Positions 45,478-58,890 are shown, numbered from the stretch's first letter. The stretch is DNA of 64,000 nt from Blastomyces gilchristii SLH14081 (GCF_000003855.2 NW_003101674.1:343387-407386), one strand, 5' to 3'. Numbers and translations: made by a program. The notes: generated from the sequence alone by a model not told the origin.

Positions 45478-46003
45478 ATTTAAATCACTTAATCTGATTA
45501 TAAGTTTGAATCAGTTAAGCTTTAACAGACTGATATAATCTTATATATCTATACTGAGATTAATCTAATCTCACTCTTTGAGAGAAACTCTATATTATTC
45601 TCTAGAGTATATATATCTCTACTCTGATAGAAATCTGAGATTTCTGAATTTACTGTATATTTTAATATAAGCTCTTCAACTGCTTTATCACTGTTATAGT
45701 CTCTACACATCTATATCTGTTATAAAAATAAAGAGATTAAGATCAGAGATTCTTCAAGATTTAAGAGAAATATATTATCTGAATTTCACAGCTTTACTCA
45801 TACTCTTAAATGAAAATTCTGCCTCAATCTGAGCTAGTATAATACTTATGAGATATAAGTAATATATATTATCAATCTTCTTGAAGACAACTCTGTAATT
45901 ACTTAAGTTATTAAGAAGAGAGAGTTTAAGTGTACTGATACTATAATAATTTAAGAAGAATTTAAGAACTTTCTACTGAATTAAATTAAAGATCACTGTA
46001 ACT
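45478..46003 (+). other. Gypsy-2c leader and presumed 5' gag
   Basis: AT-rich region between the 5' LTR and the LINE. No clear motif was read; by position it holds the primer-binding site and N-terminal gag. Confidence 0.4.
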
Positions 46004-46017
46004 GCAGCTTTATAGTA

Positions 46018-47405
46018 TTATTATTATTATTATTATTCTTCAATTATAGATGTATACAGTCAGAGACTATAACATTTACCTGAGAATCTTTAGTTCTCAG
46101 AGTTTTTCCTACATCTATAGAGTCAACTATTATACACTTATCAATTTCAGATATGCAAAATCAGAAAATTCCAGCTCAGAATACAAAAACTGTTTATAAA
46201 TTGCAGTATTTCAACACCTTTTAATACTTTGAAACCATTTGAAAATATCATGACAAAGGAAAAGAGAACATAGTCTTAAAGATAGATACATTAAATAGAT
46301 AGATAGAAAAGAACAGAAAGAAACAAGTACAGTAAAGAGAGACTATAACAAAATAAAATTATTAAAAGATAGTGTATAGCTGTTTTAACAGACTATATCT
46401 AATCAATTTCCATCTCTTCATATTCAGATACTTCTGAATTGAGTCATTTTCTTGTAGCTGCTTGAGTTTCTGATAGAAAGTCTATTAAGTATTTAAGTTC
46501 TGTCTCAGTTAAGAATAAGAACCTCATATTTAATTGATTTAAATCATACTTCTTCTTTAATCTGACTCTGAGACTATTGTAAATGCACAATGTATTACAA
46601 TATACTCAGGATTCTCATTTGTATTGCAGAATGAGCACTCTGTTGAATCAAATCTATCATCAAATCTTTGTATATAGGATTTGAAATAACCATGTTCTAG
46701 TTTTAGCTGAATTATGAATGAGAATATTTTCTTTTTGCATTTAATTGAACAAGATTTCCACTTTGATTTTATCTCAAATCTTGAATAATGTATGCTCTTC
46801 TTTTGTTTCTGCCAGCTTTCATTTCACTTGTTTAAACAAGATTCTTTTATCTTTCTCTTTATGAAAGATCAGAACACTGTTTTTTGAATAGATCTGCTTA
46901 ATTCTGAACCCTTTTTTGCAGCTGAATCAGTCAATTCATTGCCATGAATATTCATATGAGCAGGAACTCAATGCAGATGAATTATCAGTTTAGATATTCT
47001 TCTCTTTTGAATTTTCAAAACAGAGTTTAAAATCAGTTCAAGATTCATTTAATCATTATGAATCTGACTATTTCTAAGTCTTTTTAAAGCAGCTTGACTA
47101 TCAGAGAATATTCATGTCTCTTTCAAACTATTTCCTCTTTTATGAGATTTTATTTCAATGAGTTTGAAAGCTTTCACTATTGTAAATAGTTCAGCATTAA
47201 AGACTTCAGATTCACAGCCTAAATTTCAGAAATCTGAGATAAAATTGATATTATCTTCAGTATAAGCAATGCCTGCACCTAATCTATTCAAATTCTCATT
47301 TTTTGAGCCATCTGAGTAAATCAGAATAGAGTCTTTTATATTGATTATAGAGATCTTCTTCAAATGCTGTTCATATTCTCTCTCTTTAGATAGTTCACTT
47401 ATTTG
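46018..47405 (-). mobile_element. Tad1-like LINE, copy 2, strongly 5'-truncated
   Basis: 1.39-kb LINE 3' end on the minus strand, in the Gypsy-2c gag region. Perfect 14-bp target duplication GCAGCTTTATAGTA (46004-46017 and 47406-47419) and an AAT-repeat tail (46018-46038 as ATT). The same family as 11003-14357. Confidence 0.93.
46393..47405 (-). pseudogene. LINE ORF2 C-terminus: RNase H and zinc motif
   Basis: Minus-strand end of ORF2, homologous to 12960-13984. RNase H motifs: IYSDxSKNENLNRLG near 47300, FNAELFTIVKAFKL (Glu) near 47190, IFSDSQAALKRLRNSQ near 47090, LHWVPAHMNIHGNE near 46960, where His-Gly are still intact. The C-terminal CSFCNTNE-H-C motif lies near 46620. Fewer changes than in copy 1: HGNELTDSAAKKGSE is unmutated here, so this is the younger or better spared copy. 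RT is missing through 5' truncation. Confidence 0.9.
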
Positions 47406-47419
47406 GCAGCTTTATAGTA

Positions 47420-48130
47420 GTATAGTGATTTAACTCATTATATTAATAAGATAATAAGAATTCTTTCAATTTCAATATAAGATTTAAAGAATATTGAGAG
47501 AAATTGACTGATAATTTGAATTAATTAAAGATATAACTTTATCTTATAAAGCTGACTTATAAGATGTGAATAATGATATTACAGTATCAGAGTTTATTAA
47601 TTAATTACACTGAGCTTATCAATCTGACTTCTCAGATCTATTTGAATAATCAATTCTCTGAGAAAAAGATTAATAAGATCTCTTCTAAGTAATTAATAAT
47701 AAAATTTAAATAGCACTGTGACAGCTTCAGTATAGAGAAAGTAAAGAAGAATTTCAAGTATTCTAATTCTTCACTCACTGTAAAGAAATAGTAAAAAAGA
47801 TTAATAAAGATCTCTATTTTAACTGTAGAGCTGATAATCACTATACTAGTAATTATAAGAAGCTGAAGAAGAAAAGAAACTGAGAAGATATCTTCTCAAA
47901 GTTAACTTCTCTTCTGATAAATATATTTATAGAAGATAAAGAAGAGAAAGAAATAAAGAATTGATAATTCTTATATCTTTAAGTCTATATTATAATTATA
48001 ATATATACTCTGACTGAGAAGATATTAGTATGATATCTACTTAACTTCAGAATAGATATTAACTTCATATTCTATTTCTTTTCTTTGATAAAAAGTTAAA
48101 AGAAGATAGATTTATCAGATTATATAAAAT
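47420..48130 (+). pseudogene. Gypsy-2c gag C-terminus and protease start
   Basis: Plus-strand relic resuming after the LINE. Gag is recognised by a zinc knuckle at 47815-47856 (YFNCRADNHYTSNY), where the first and last Cys are now Tyr and Gly is Asn; Lys/Arg-rich KKLKKKR follows. Upstream pieces such as ALWQLQYRESKEEF fit gag. The protease active site may be at about 48045 (FRIDINFIFYFF for a D-S-G block), but this is uncertain. Confidence 0.7.
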
Positions 48131-50050
48131 TTACTAATAAAATAAAATGTCATCATTTTAGTATAATTTAAGTGAAGTGTGTGATTACAGACTTAGAAGA
48201 AATCTTTAAGAAGAGCAGTCTGCTTCTTCATACTATTAATATTATAGATAAGAACATTATTCTAGATCTTCTGTAATTGAGAGAAAACAATTCTCTTATT
48301 AACTGAGTTACTCAGATATAACAGTACTGTCTTATTAATAAAGAGACAGTGATAGAGAAATCTGAAGAGTTTTATTAAAAGAATCTTGAGAAAAAGATAG
48401 AGTAAATATACTATGTAGTAAATAACTGAGACTTGAAAATAGATGAAGAAGTTATCACTCTTACTATAAAATTAACAGTAGTATCTATTATTGAAGATAG
48501 ATGAATATAATATCTCTTTACAGATTATAAGAATATCTTTTCAGAAAGAGAAGTAGTGAAGTTTTCTGATATTAAAATATAATATAAGATTTATTATGAA
48601 GATAGTGTAATAATATTATACAAGTCTCTTTATAACTTATCTATAAAGAAATTGAATATTCTATATAAATATCTTGAGAAAGCATAATTAAAGAACTGAA
48701 TACATTTATTAAAAGTTTAGCAGAGATATCTATACTCTTTGTACTTAAGAAGAACAGTAGACTATATCTATGCATAGACTATAGAGATCTTAATAAGATA
48801 ATAGTGAAGAATTACTATTTATTATTATTAATTAATAAGATGATTGATTAATTATCTGAAGTAAAGATATTTTCAAAGATTGATATACAGAATATCTATT
48901 ATAGAATCAGAGTTAATAAAGATAATATTTAGAAAACAGCTTTTTATATCAAGTATAATTTTAAATATCTTGTTTTATCTTTTAATCTCTATAATACTTC
49001 AGTTATCTTTCAGATCTATATAAATGAGACACTGCAGAGTCTTGTCAATGTCTTCTATATAGTATACTTAAATAACATTCTAATCTTCTCAAAAACAGAG
49101 AAAGAATATGATACTTATGTTTAAGAAGTATTGAGTCACTTGAGATAGTATTAACTCTATATAACTACTGAAAAATGCTCATTCTATATACAGGAGATTG
49201 ATTTCTTAGATTATATTATTAAGATAAACAGCATTTCAATGAATAGAAGCTAGATCTCTGTTATTAAGAACTAGCTGATATCACAGATATATCACAAGAT
49301 ACAGATATTTTTAGAATTTATGAACTTCTACAGATAATTCATCTATATATATTCACAGATTACTGCTTCTCTTACAGATCTATTAAAGAGAAATGTAAAA
49401 GATAGAAAAATGAAACTATTTACTCTCACTTAAGATACTATACAGATATTTATAGAATTGAAACAAGCTTTTACAGATATTATAATACTGAATTACTTTA
49501 ATTCTGACTTATTCAATCAGTGTAAGACTGATGTATTCAGAAATGAGATCTGTGAAATCTTTTCACAGTTAACACTGAAAATCTTTCAATATTGAAAGAA
49601 TTAGAGAATAATCACTTCTGAGAATACAGATAATGAAATATCTGTAAGAGAAGACTTTTTCACAGAATCTATAAAATACTGTAAATAAAGATCAGTGATC
49701 TTCTTCTCTAAGAAGTTATCACTTACATAGAGAAGATATAATATTCATGATTAAGAGATGTTAATATTTATCAAATTCTTTAAGATCTGATAATACTATC
49801 TTCAGAATAGTAAGTACTCAGTGTAAATTCTCACTGATTATACAAATCTATATTACTTCTTAATAATAAAGAGCTTGACAGAATGTTAAGTCAGGTAAAT
49901 GAAGCTGCTTTCAGAGTATAATTTCTATATCTGATGCTGTTCAGATCAGCTTAATCTCACTGATATATTATTTAGACAGCCTGATTATAATATCATTAAT
50001 ACAGAGAAGAACTCTATAAAAGAATCTCTATTATCACTGCAGAAGAAGCT
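48131..50050 (+). pseudogene. Gypsy-2c reverse transcriptase and RNase H
   Basis: Plus-strand relic. The RT catalytic box YLNNILIFSKTEKEYDTYV (YLDDILIFS with both Asp to Asn) is at about 49066-49120, followed by EKCSFYIQEIDFLDYIIK near 49170 (KCEF-FLGYII). RNase H: CKTDVFRNEICEIFSQL near 49525 (TDAS-xAIGxxLSQ), IFFSKKLSLTWRRYNIHD near 49695 and ILTDYTNLYYFL near 49835. These would copy the element RNA to DNA. Stops are mostly TGA at Trp. Confidence 0.88.
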
Positions 50051-50389
50051 AACTACAGAGAATTAAAGTTCTCTGAAGCTTAGAAACAGTGCTGATAAGA
50101 CAGCTGCATAACTTAGTATAGAAGATGAAAGAAAATCTGAGTCTTTACAGAGAACTGATACTGAAGATCATGAGCTTCTCATATTATATCTTACTATCAT
50201 TGAATTAATAAAGAATGAAACAGTTTATAATCTTTCAATCTGACTACTTTTAAAACTTATTAATAAGTTACAGAAGAAGAACATCTCTACTGTAGCTTGA
50301 ATTCAGAAGTTAAAAAAGAAAGAATCTGATTTAAACTTAAAAGAGACAGACTCTGAGTAAGACAGTGCTGCTAGAAAATCAAGTCACTG

Positions 50390-51780
50390 ATAACAAGAAG
50401 AATATGAACTTCTACTGCTAAATAATTCAGTCTTCATCTCTTGTAGTAGAACAGTGCATCAGAAGTTATTAAGAATTCATCATAATAATTTTCATATAGA
50501 GTACTTCAGGTTAGAGAAGACTGAGAAGCTTCTAAAATATAAATATATTTAACACAAGCTTCAGACAGATGTTAAAGAGTATATTAAGACTTATAATATC
50601 TATTAAAGAATACAGATCTCACAGTATAAGTAATACAGTGAGTTAGTGTCACTGTCTGTCTCAAAGAGTCTATAACAGAATCTATGAATGAATTTCATAG
50701 TTGATCTACTGAAGTTAATAAGAGTCAAAGAATATAACTCAATTTTAATCATTATTAACTATTTTATAAAGATAATAAAATATATTTTCACTTATAAAAA
50801 GATTAAAGTCTCTGAATTAACTGATCTATTTTTAGATATTATTATTTATAATCATAGTACTCTGAAATTATTAATAACAGATTAAGAATCTCTCTTCATT
50901 AGTAAATACTGATCAGCTTTTTACTATTATCTTATAATAAGATATCTTCTCAGTACTGTATTTCATTCACTGATATATAATCAGACTGAATATTAGAATC
51001 AGATATTAGAATAGTATCTTTAAGCATTCTATTTATATCATTAGAATGATTAGCTTAAACATCTTCTGATTACTGAATTTATATATAATAATGTAAAGAA
51101 TATAATCTTAAAAGTATCTTCTTTCTATACTTATTATGAATATAATTCTTCATTGCTCAGTGACATCACAGATAATATTTTAAAGAGAAGAATAGACAGT
51201 TAGAATATTAAACAGATACAGAGAACAGAGTACTTCTCAGTATTAGAAGTAAAAGTGAGATTGAAACTTTTAAATAAAATTTATAAGAAGATAGTGAAAA
51301 GTATCTACTATGCTCAGAAGTAGCAGATAGAATACTATAATTAAAAACATCTTTTAATAAAGTTCTTGATAGAGAATCAAGTACTACTTTCAGTAAAGAA
51401 TATCAAGATAATAAGACTATATAAGAAGCTCAGTGAGTGATGACTAGAATCTTTCTCAGTAATAAGAGTAATAAGTAAGCAGATATATAAGTTAAAATTA
51501 TTCATAGAATTGAAATCAATTCATTCTATTTTTCATATTTTCTATTTAAAACTTTATAAGCAACATCTCAGAGCAGAGTTATCTCAGTCAAATAATATTA
51601 AAATTAAGAGTGATACTGAATATCTTATAAAGAAAATATTGAATAAGTGAATATATTATAGTAAGCTTTAATATCTTATTAAATAAGAAGATTATTCATT
51701 ATCAGAGAATTTATAAAAATCACTTGAGTATTTGAAAAATACTGAGAAAGAGATTGTAAGCTATGAGATAACTAGTAGAG
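50390..51780 (+). pseudogene. Gypsy-2c integrase with chromodomain
   Basis: Plus-strand relic. Zinc domain near 50455: HQKLLRIHHNNFHIEYF. Core: NFIVDLLKLIRVKEYNSILIIINYF (65 codons open at 50688-50885), given as NFIVDLL and YNSILIIINYF for the DFVTDLP and YDAILVVVDRF blocks; LKLLITD for the second Asp near 50870; the third block is near 50985 (YNQTEYWNQIL for DGQTERxNQxL). A chromodomain lies at about 51615-51770: SKLWYLIKWEDYSLSENLW then KSLEYLKNTEKEIVSYE, matching YLVKWKGYP-ENTWEPxENLKN. The Gypsy-2d copy has the same integrase block at 63733-63957. Confidence 0.9.
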
Positions 51781-51884
51781 ACTGCTCTATTACACATCAG
51801 AGATATTAAGTAAGAAATACTACTTAAAACTTCTTATTTTTTCTTAAAGAGTTCTTTTAGAGATGATCTTATAGTGATAAGCTG

Positions 51885-52178
51885 ATGTCTTATAAACTCT
51901 GTAGCACTCTTCTTCTATTTTCTCTCAAAGAATTTTTTAGAAGTTTAATAAGACTATATAAGTGTAAAATTCCTGAAGCAGTTAGAGAAAAGAGATATTT
52001 GAAATTAATAAAAAAGATTGATATTATCAATTCACAGGTTGCTGCTATTCTAATGAGATCACAGCTCACTGAAAAAGTAAAAAGAGAGAATCTCAGAGTC
52101 TACTCATTAATAATTACATTTTTATCAAACTCATTCTTCACTGTTGAAGTCTTCAGCACTGATATCTTTATCTGCTAA
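51885..52178 (+). pseudogene. Gypsy-2c post-chromodomain frame P1 (97 codons, open)
   Basis: Fully open frame with ATG and stop, downstream of the chromodomain, in DNA where most frames are riddled with stops. It reads LCSTLLLFSLKEFFRSL, YKCKIPEAVREKRYLK, AILMRSQLTEKVKREN and FLSNSFFTVEVFSTDIF. It has a basic middle and hydrophobic ends. Copies 2a and 2d align with mostly transitions and a frame-keeping 3-base indel. Few Trp and Gln codons are present, which alone could explain why it stayed open. Function unknown. Confidence 0.4.
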
Positions 52179-52659
52179 GAAGTTAGTACTGCAGCACTGC
52201 AGAGAAGTATGCTGTAGAAGAGTATAAAAGATACTGAAAGTATTAACTTATTAACTTATAAAACATCTCAGTTATCTGCTTTAACTGAAGTGAGATTCTC
52301 TTTAATCAGTAATTAATCTTCATAACACTTTCAACAGCAGCACTGACTGACTTCTTCTTAAGATCAGTCATTCTGAGATATTTTTTCATCTCAGAGATTC
52401 ACACTTTTACCTTCTTTTTCAGATAGATAAGAAGAATCTTCTCAGTCTTGATAAAATCTGTTAATACTTAAAGCTCTGAGACTCTCACTCTGTACTACTT
52501 GAGTATCTGAGCTTCTTGTCAGAGCTGATATAACATCTTCTTGTAGAGTAGGCAATACTTACAGAGAGATAGAAGTTATTATTACAGATGTAATAAAAAT
52601 AATAGAAATAAGAGAAGAGATAAATGTACAAGATCTTCTCTTTCTTCAGCTGCTTAGTA

Positions 52660-53166
52660 CAGTGCAAATATATGATGATACTGATCAGAGATCATACTGA
52701 AGCCTTCTTATAGAGAGAAGATAAAAAAACTACAGAATTCTGCAGATTCAACTCAGTAGTATTCTGAGCAGAGCTCAGACATGTTATAGAAGAGAAACTA
52801 CAGATTAAGCTTCTTAGAGTCACTGTTTTCAGAATTAAGCTCTCTCTGAGCTTCTCTCTGAATGATTACACAGGGTCATACATCACTGTATTAACTGAGA
52901 GAGAGAGTGATATCACAATAGCAGCAGAGAGAGCAGAGAACAGACCAGGCACAGACAAGTTAACTGACAGAAGAGATAACACCTCACTGTAAGACACAGC
53001 TACTACTGCCATAGCTGCAAGAGATGCAGAAGAAGAAGATGTGATAATGAGAGCAGTGCTTCTGTAACTTATTGACATCACTGTCTTCACCTTTAACTGA
53101 GCTTTCTTGACAGTCACAGAGACTGCAGTTACATCACAAAGACATTTACTCACTAGAAAATATCAG
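52660..53166 (+). pseudogene. Gypsy-2c post-chromodomain frame P2
   Basis: Sense frame of about 165 codons homologous to 15602-16110: IRDHTEAF, DYTGSYITVLTERESD, RPGTDKLTDRRDNTSL, AARDAEEEDVIMRAVLL, SQRHLLTRK. Stops are TGA/TAG/TAA at positions coding Trp or Gln in other copies. It ends about 245 bp before the hAT insertion. Product unknown; a 96-codon antisense frame (52866-53153) overlaps it. Confidence 0.42.
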
Positions 53167-53759
53167 AATAAGTTCTTTATTATCTTCTAAGAATAATACT
53201 CTCATACACTCACTATTGCAATTGAAAGAAGGGAAAGAAAAATGTGTTATAAAGAGAAAGAATCTTTTCAAAAAATTCTATTATTACTGTTAACTTTGTT
53301 TCTAAAATACATCACTTTTACAGAGAATTTTATATATAGAATGAAATATAATGAGAGATCTATAAGTCACTTATTAACTACATTTTTCACATTTCAAATT
53401 GATATATAAGTAGACTGGCCGGCGGGACCATGAATTTCACATTTGATTTCATTTGATCTGGTCTCATACATTTCTTGACGTGAGTCCCACCAGGACCAAG
53501 TCTCAAAAAAATCTGAAATCAATCATTTCGAGAGAAATGATGTGAAAAATGACCAGATTAATTCAAGAACAGTGAAATGAGAGTAATTTCTCAGAATAAC
53601 CTGTGAAAGATGATCATTCTTTCAAATCAGAATAAGACTGAGACTGAAGATCAAAATCAGTTCTATTCAGTTTATTCAGTGATTGCTTATATAATCAGAA
53701 TTTGATAATGATTGTTAATAATACTCATGAAATAACTAAATACATTCTTATGCAAGTTT

Positions 53760-55850
53760 ATTCTTCACTTTCTCATGAAAACTACACTTCTCTGATATAC
53801 TGTGATCAGAGGTATTAAACTGTCTGATAATTTCATGTTTTACAATCATGAGTTTCTTGATTATTTCTTCTTGTAATTGTCTCTGATGATAGTGATAAAT
53901 ATCTTGACTTGAGTTAAACTTTTGCTTCATTCTCATCCTTATCAATGAAATTATCAGAATATTATATGTCATCAGTGCAACAGTTAAATATATACTCTTA
54001 ACAATTATTCATAACTCTAGAATTGATTTGATGTGTAAATTCATCAGATCATCTTGAAGATAGTGATCAAATTTAGTTTTATAAGCATGTAGTTTTGTCT
54101 GATTTTCAGTTATAATCAATGTATACAAGTTCTGTTTCAAAGTTAGTATTATAGTTCTATGTGATATGAAGTATTATTAAAGATTGTTACTTACTAGAGA
54201 ATTGTATTTCACTATCTTCACATCTTAAACATCTGCTCATTCAAATCTCTGATAGTTGACATTGTAGTAGTCTTGAGCTAATTTGATATATGAGTCTTAT
54301 TTCTTCTCTGTTTAATCTTGAGAAGTGTAGATATTAACTCAATGAGAGAGATCTAGTAGAGCTGCTACAGTATAGTACTCTGCAAAAGATTGTTCAGTTT
54401 TGCTATAGTAATATATCAGTTTATTTCTTACAGTAATAATAGCCTGTACTATAGCATTATCTCAGACTGAATTTCTTTTTAAGTAATTCAACTGCTTCTC
54501 AAGATGAGTACATAAACTGTTATACACTCATCAGACTGACTGCAGTATGATGTATGAGTGATGAGACTGTCTTTATTATCTTATAAAACTGAAATAGTAA
54601 ATCAATCACATATTTCAACTGAGTTCACTTCATATCAGAAAGTTTCAATATCTGAATTCTTTTCTAATCAGAGTGTTACACTCAATGATTAATTATCTAA
54701 TACAATTAAAGAGTCTGAACAGTTATCTTATATGTTAAACTTCACTGTATTCTAACATTCTGTATTATATTCAGTAGTATGACTGATTTGTTTGTTTATT
54801 AAATATTATAAAATTATTATTATTATTTAAAGAAGATACAAATCATATTAGTAATGTTTTAAATCTGTGATATTTAAATTATTAGTCAATCTATTCAAAA
54901 TTAACAGTAGTGTTATTAAAAAGCATTATTAAAAAGTAATATTAAAAAGTGTTATCAAAAAATATTATCTTTTATAAAGTGAATACAAAAGTTACTTGAG
55001 TAACTACTTTCATCTCATTCTCATCTCAAGAATCAGTTATCTCATTATTCTTTATCTCAATGTTAAGATTCTTTATCAGTGTTTATATCACAAGTTGAAT
55101 CACATGAGCAATGCAGAAAATATGACCTTGTTTATCATTTCAGAAATACAAAGTCAATTTTTACTCTAAGCTCTTCATCATAGTGTAGTTATTTACAGTA
55201 TTATCAGTTATAATTGTAAGAAGACTGAGACTAATATCTCAATAGTTATTTTTAATCACAGTTATTAATATCTCTGTTATATAATTCTCAGTATAACTAC
55301 TGATTAATGATTCAAATTCAATTAATGTCTCTTAATAAGTTCAGTTCTTATCAATATAATAACATATAACTCTTATAAATGTAAGATTATTTGTACTAGT
55401 TTATACATTCACTGTAAGAGACACTCTTCAATGATTCTTCAACTCTGATTCTAGATATTGTATATTAACTTTGTAGTGTGTCTTGAGATTGAACTGAAGA
55501 CAGAATTGATATAGAATATGAAGATTTAAATTAAGTATTTGAAGAAGTGTTCAGAATTCAGAATTTTCAATTAATTGAAGAGAAAGATTCAGAGATATAT
55601 ATATATAAAGTAATTATTCACAGAAGTTATCAGATAAGAGTTATAAAATCAGAATACTGATATATAATCATTTTCACATGATTTTCTTCAAATTAGAAAG
55701 TTAGTATTATTAAAAATCATTATCTGATAGAGTAACTTATCAGCTCAGTAGTAATTTTCTGATTATTTTTCTTTTATTGTCTGCATTCTGATGACTTCAG
55801 ATGTTAAGAAATTTCTTCAGAGTTATAATCAGTTTATAATAAATATTTCT
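53760..55850 (-). pseudogene. hAT transposase relic
   Basis: Minus-strand DDE transposase with many stops. From high to low coordinates: VENSEFWTLLQILN near 55550 (the EFRxLLxYLNP block of fungal hATs), KVNIQYLESELKNHW near 55460, WTYWETLIEFE near 55320, LLTIITDNTVNNYTMM near 55200 (catalytic Asp in TDNAxNN), HIFCIAHVIQLVI near 55105 (the C-x2-H motif), YYTVAALLDLSHRVNIY near 54360 and LAQDYYNVNYQRFE near 54275 (AxxLDPxxR and W-block region). The terminal dimerisation segment is near 53760-53970, where 74 codons are open, but its hAT C-terminal motif is not clear. It cuts and rejoins the terminal repeats; the MITEs are its likely substrates. Confidence 0.88.
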
Positions 55851-56470
55851 GAATGAAGTTACAGTGATTATAGCAGAGAGATGACTCTTCAGTAATCTAT
55901 AATATAATCTATTAATAATTATTTCATAGTTCATCTCAATATTTGTGTTGAGTTTTTCATAAATTTTATAGTCTGAAATCAGATGTGAAGAATAAAGTGA
56001 TTATTTATTATAATTGAAAGAGAGTATTCTGTGTTAAATTATAAATAATATAGACTTTGTGATTCACAGTGATTTCTTGAAGAGTTTATAAATCTTCAAT
56101 AGAAGTAAAAGAAGTGAAAGAAGTGAATTCAGAAGATATAATAATAATTTAAGAAAGATAATAATTTATTTTCAATAACTGATCACTGATGTGTGTAAGA
56201 AGAATTAATATAAGAGAAAATAATCTTATTTCTTGACTTAGTTATAATTTTAGTACTAACTCAGATTGAATATCATTAATATATAAAAGTAAATAAACAA
56301 TCTTAATTAATCTCTGTCATATTTCTTGAAATATATTAATATTGTGAAAGAGAGTGTTATTAAATTACATTATCAGATAATATCATTAAAAATATATTAA
56401 TATTGTGAATATCAATGTTGAAAAAATGTTAATACTTATACATTATAGTGATTTGTGAATCATGATAGTT

Positions 56471-56491
56471 AAATATATATATATATATATA
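56471..56491. repeat. TA microsatellite
   Basis: About ten TA dinucleotides within the hAT. Confidence 0.9.
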
Positions 56492-56639
56492 TTATTCCTG
56501 ACTTGATTACAACTTGTACAATAATTTTTAAAAACTTAAAGTTTTAATTATTAATAATTATGAACTTATAACTAACTAATATAAAAAGAAAAAAACTTTT
56601 TCTATTTATTATCTTTCTACTCTTTCTCATTCTTCTTAC

Positions 56640-57420
56640 TATTCTTTATAATTTACTTCTTATTCTTCTTCTTCTTCTTCTTCTTCTCATCTGAGATGAT
56701 AATTATCTTAAAATCTCTCTTCACTATCTTCTCAGAGAAGAGTTTCTGCTGCTCTCTCTCAGTCAGGTCAATCTGTGTCTTAAAATCCCGCATTTTCTGA
56801 TCTGCTGTCTTGGGTTTCATCTCAGCAGTAAGCAGATTGACATGCTCAGAGAGCAGAGCTGTCTTCTCAATATTCTGAATTATGAAGCACATTCAAGACC
56901 TGAATAAGACCTTAATCTTCTTCTTCTCTATCAGCTCCTGCTAATTAATTAGAGAATAGAAGTATTATCAAAAATTATTATCTCTTAATAAATAAAAACT
57001 TATCAGTTTTGACTTCTTTATCTCTTACTTTAATATCTTCTCAATCTTCTTCTGCTACTGCTTATTTATAGTAACACTCTTCTTCTCTCTCTCTCTCTTT
57101 ATCTTGATTTAAATTATTCTCAGAACTTCTTCTGATCTCACTGCTGTTATATAAGACTCTTCACTGTCTTCTTCTTCAATCTCTCACAGGTGGCATCATC
57201 TGCATTATTTCTATACTTAGTTCAGTCTAAATCTATCAGAAGTGTTAGTTAAAATTATTATCATTCTACTCTCTTACAGAGTCTCTTCAAGATATTATAA
57301 CATGTCTTATAATCTGTTCTCTCTTGCTTAAACATCTTCTTCTTCTCTTTCTTCAATCTGTGACAGTGCTCACATGCCTTGATAGTTCACAGAACTGCAG
57401 AATATTTGAAGAGAAATAAC
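56640..57420 (-). pseudogene. Second coding-like stretch inside the hAT
   Basis: Minus-strand region with coding character, separate from the transposase. A 79-codon stretch (56653-56892) is open: IEKTALLSEHVNLLTAEM, TADQKMRDFKTQIDLTERE, KLFSEKIVKRDFKIII and a Lys tail. It could form a coiled coil and resembles the helical, Lys-rich C-termini of pogo-type transposases, but that is only a resemblance. Upstream pieces such as KQERTDYKTCYNILKRLC near 57300 and DWTKYRNNADDATCERLKKK near 57200 look coding in other frames. It may be a second hAT gene or captured host sequence. Not recognised. Confidence 0.4.
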
Positions 57421-57477
57421 ATGATTGATTTTAATAAGTATTGAAGAGAAATGAAGGCAGAAGAGACAGTCAGAAAT

Positions 57478-57578
57478 GATATAATAATAATGATAATAAT
57501 GATAATAATAATGATAATGATGATAATGATAGTGATAATGATAATGATGATGATAATAATAATGATGATAATGAAAGA
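57478..57578. repeat. AAT/GAT trinucleotide microsatellite
   Basis: Run of ATA, ATG and GAT triplets. The His/Tyr-rich frame on its minus strand is a by-product and not a gene. Confidence 0.9.
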
Positions 57579-58698
57579 GAGAGTGCATTGAAATATATTA
57601 CTAACTTATCAAATATAAAGAGACTCAAAGAAAATATTAACAGCTTTCAGTGATATACAGAAACAGCTACAGTGTTGTATAGTAATATCATCTTCATTCA
57701 ATACATATACTGTTGATATTCTTTGTATACAGTTATCATATAATCTGTATCAGAGATACATGCAGAAAACAGATCTTTATTACTAGAATAAATGATTACA
57801 GTAATTCTCTGTTTTTATATTATAAAGATAAGTTATTCTTATTTCTTTCTTCTCTCTTTTCTCTTCTTCAATCAATCACTAATTTCAAGCTGGTATGAAA
57901 ACTATTAAAACACTCTCAGAAACTCTCAAATTATTAAAACACTCTCAGAAACTCTCAAATTGAAGAGTATAGACTAATCAAATTTTAAATACAGAAGAAA
58001 TTAAATTATCTTCTACAGATTCAATTACTTATCTCTCTTTAAATAAAACAGTAGTTGTGTCCCCTCTCTCTCTCAATCAAATGAAATATGGCCTGTAAAA
58101 AGTGAGTACTACATCAGGTTATAATGATCAACACAGTTCCAGCATACAGAGCTGCATATATGCAGTGTATACTGAACTGAGAGACTGCATGAGTTACAAA
58201 CCAGTGACAGCATCTCAGAGAGAGCTGTGCAGTGTGAGAAAGCTGTAACTCTCAGTTGTGTGTGCAGAGAATGAATTGCTGCAGTAAGTGCATGTGTATT
58301 GAAGTAATGCTTTTTGATAATACTCAGTCTCTGATATAATGAAAATAGAGTCTCTTCATGAGATCTGCTTTTACCAGAAGTCAGAGAATCTTATATTTCT
58401 CAAGATCATCTTCACATATCTTATTTATAAAATCAATGAAGAAAATCATTGATTTCAGCATTCTACTCTTGATGTTATTCAAGTGATAGTAGAGTTCACC
58501 CTGATCACACTTTTTAAGTGTATATTTTCTAATTATTCACATTTATATAGATATATACTGATTATTTATTAGATGATGTTAAGACAATGACTTATCACAG
58601 TCATGTTACTCTCACTATAAGAGATACACAGTTAATAATGAACATTGTAAAGACTCTGAGAAGTAAGTATTTTAAGAGTGCTGCAGCTCTGCAATCAT

Positions 58699-58890
58699 GA
58701 TTTTTTTTTATTTTTATTTTTTTTTATTTTTATATTTTTCTTTTCTTTTTTTTATTTTTTTCTTTCTCTTTCTTTCTCTTTTTTTCTTTCTCTTCTTTTT
58801 TTCTTTCTCTTTTTTTTTTTTGTTGTGATTTTTTCTCATTATTTTATTTTTTGTTTTTTTATTATTTTTTATATTTTATATTTTTTTTTA
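58699..58890. repeat. T-rich low-complexity tract
   Basis: T-rich sequence with TTTC and TTTA words in the hAT right part; the second copy is at 421-575 in inverse orientation. Confidence 0.9.

Noticed and set aside
57370..57588. His/Tyr-rich protein
   Set aside because: Direct translation of a trinucleotide microsatellite.
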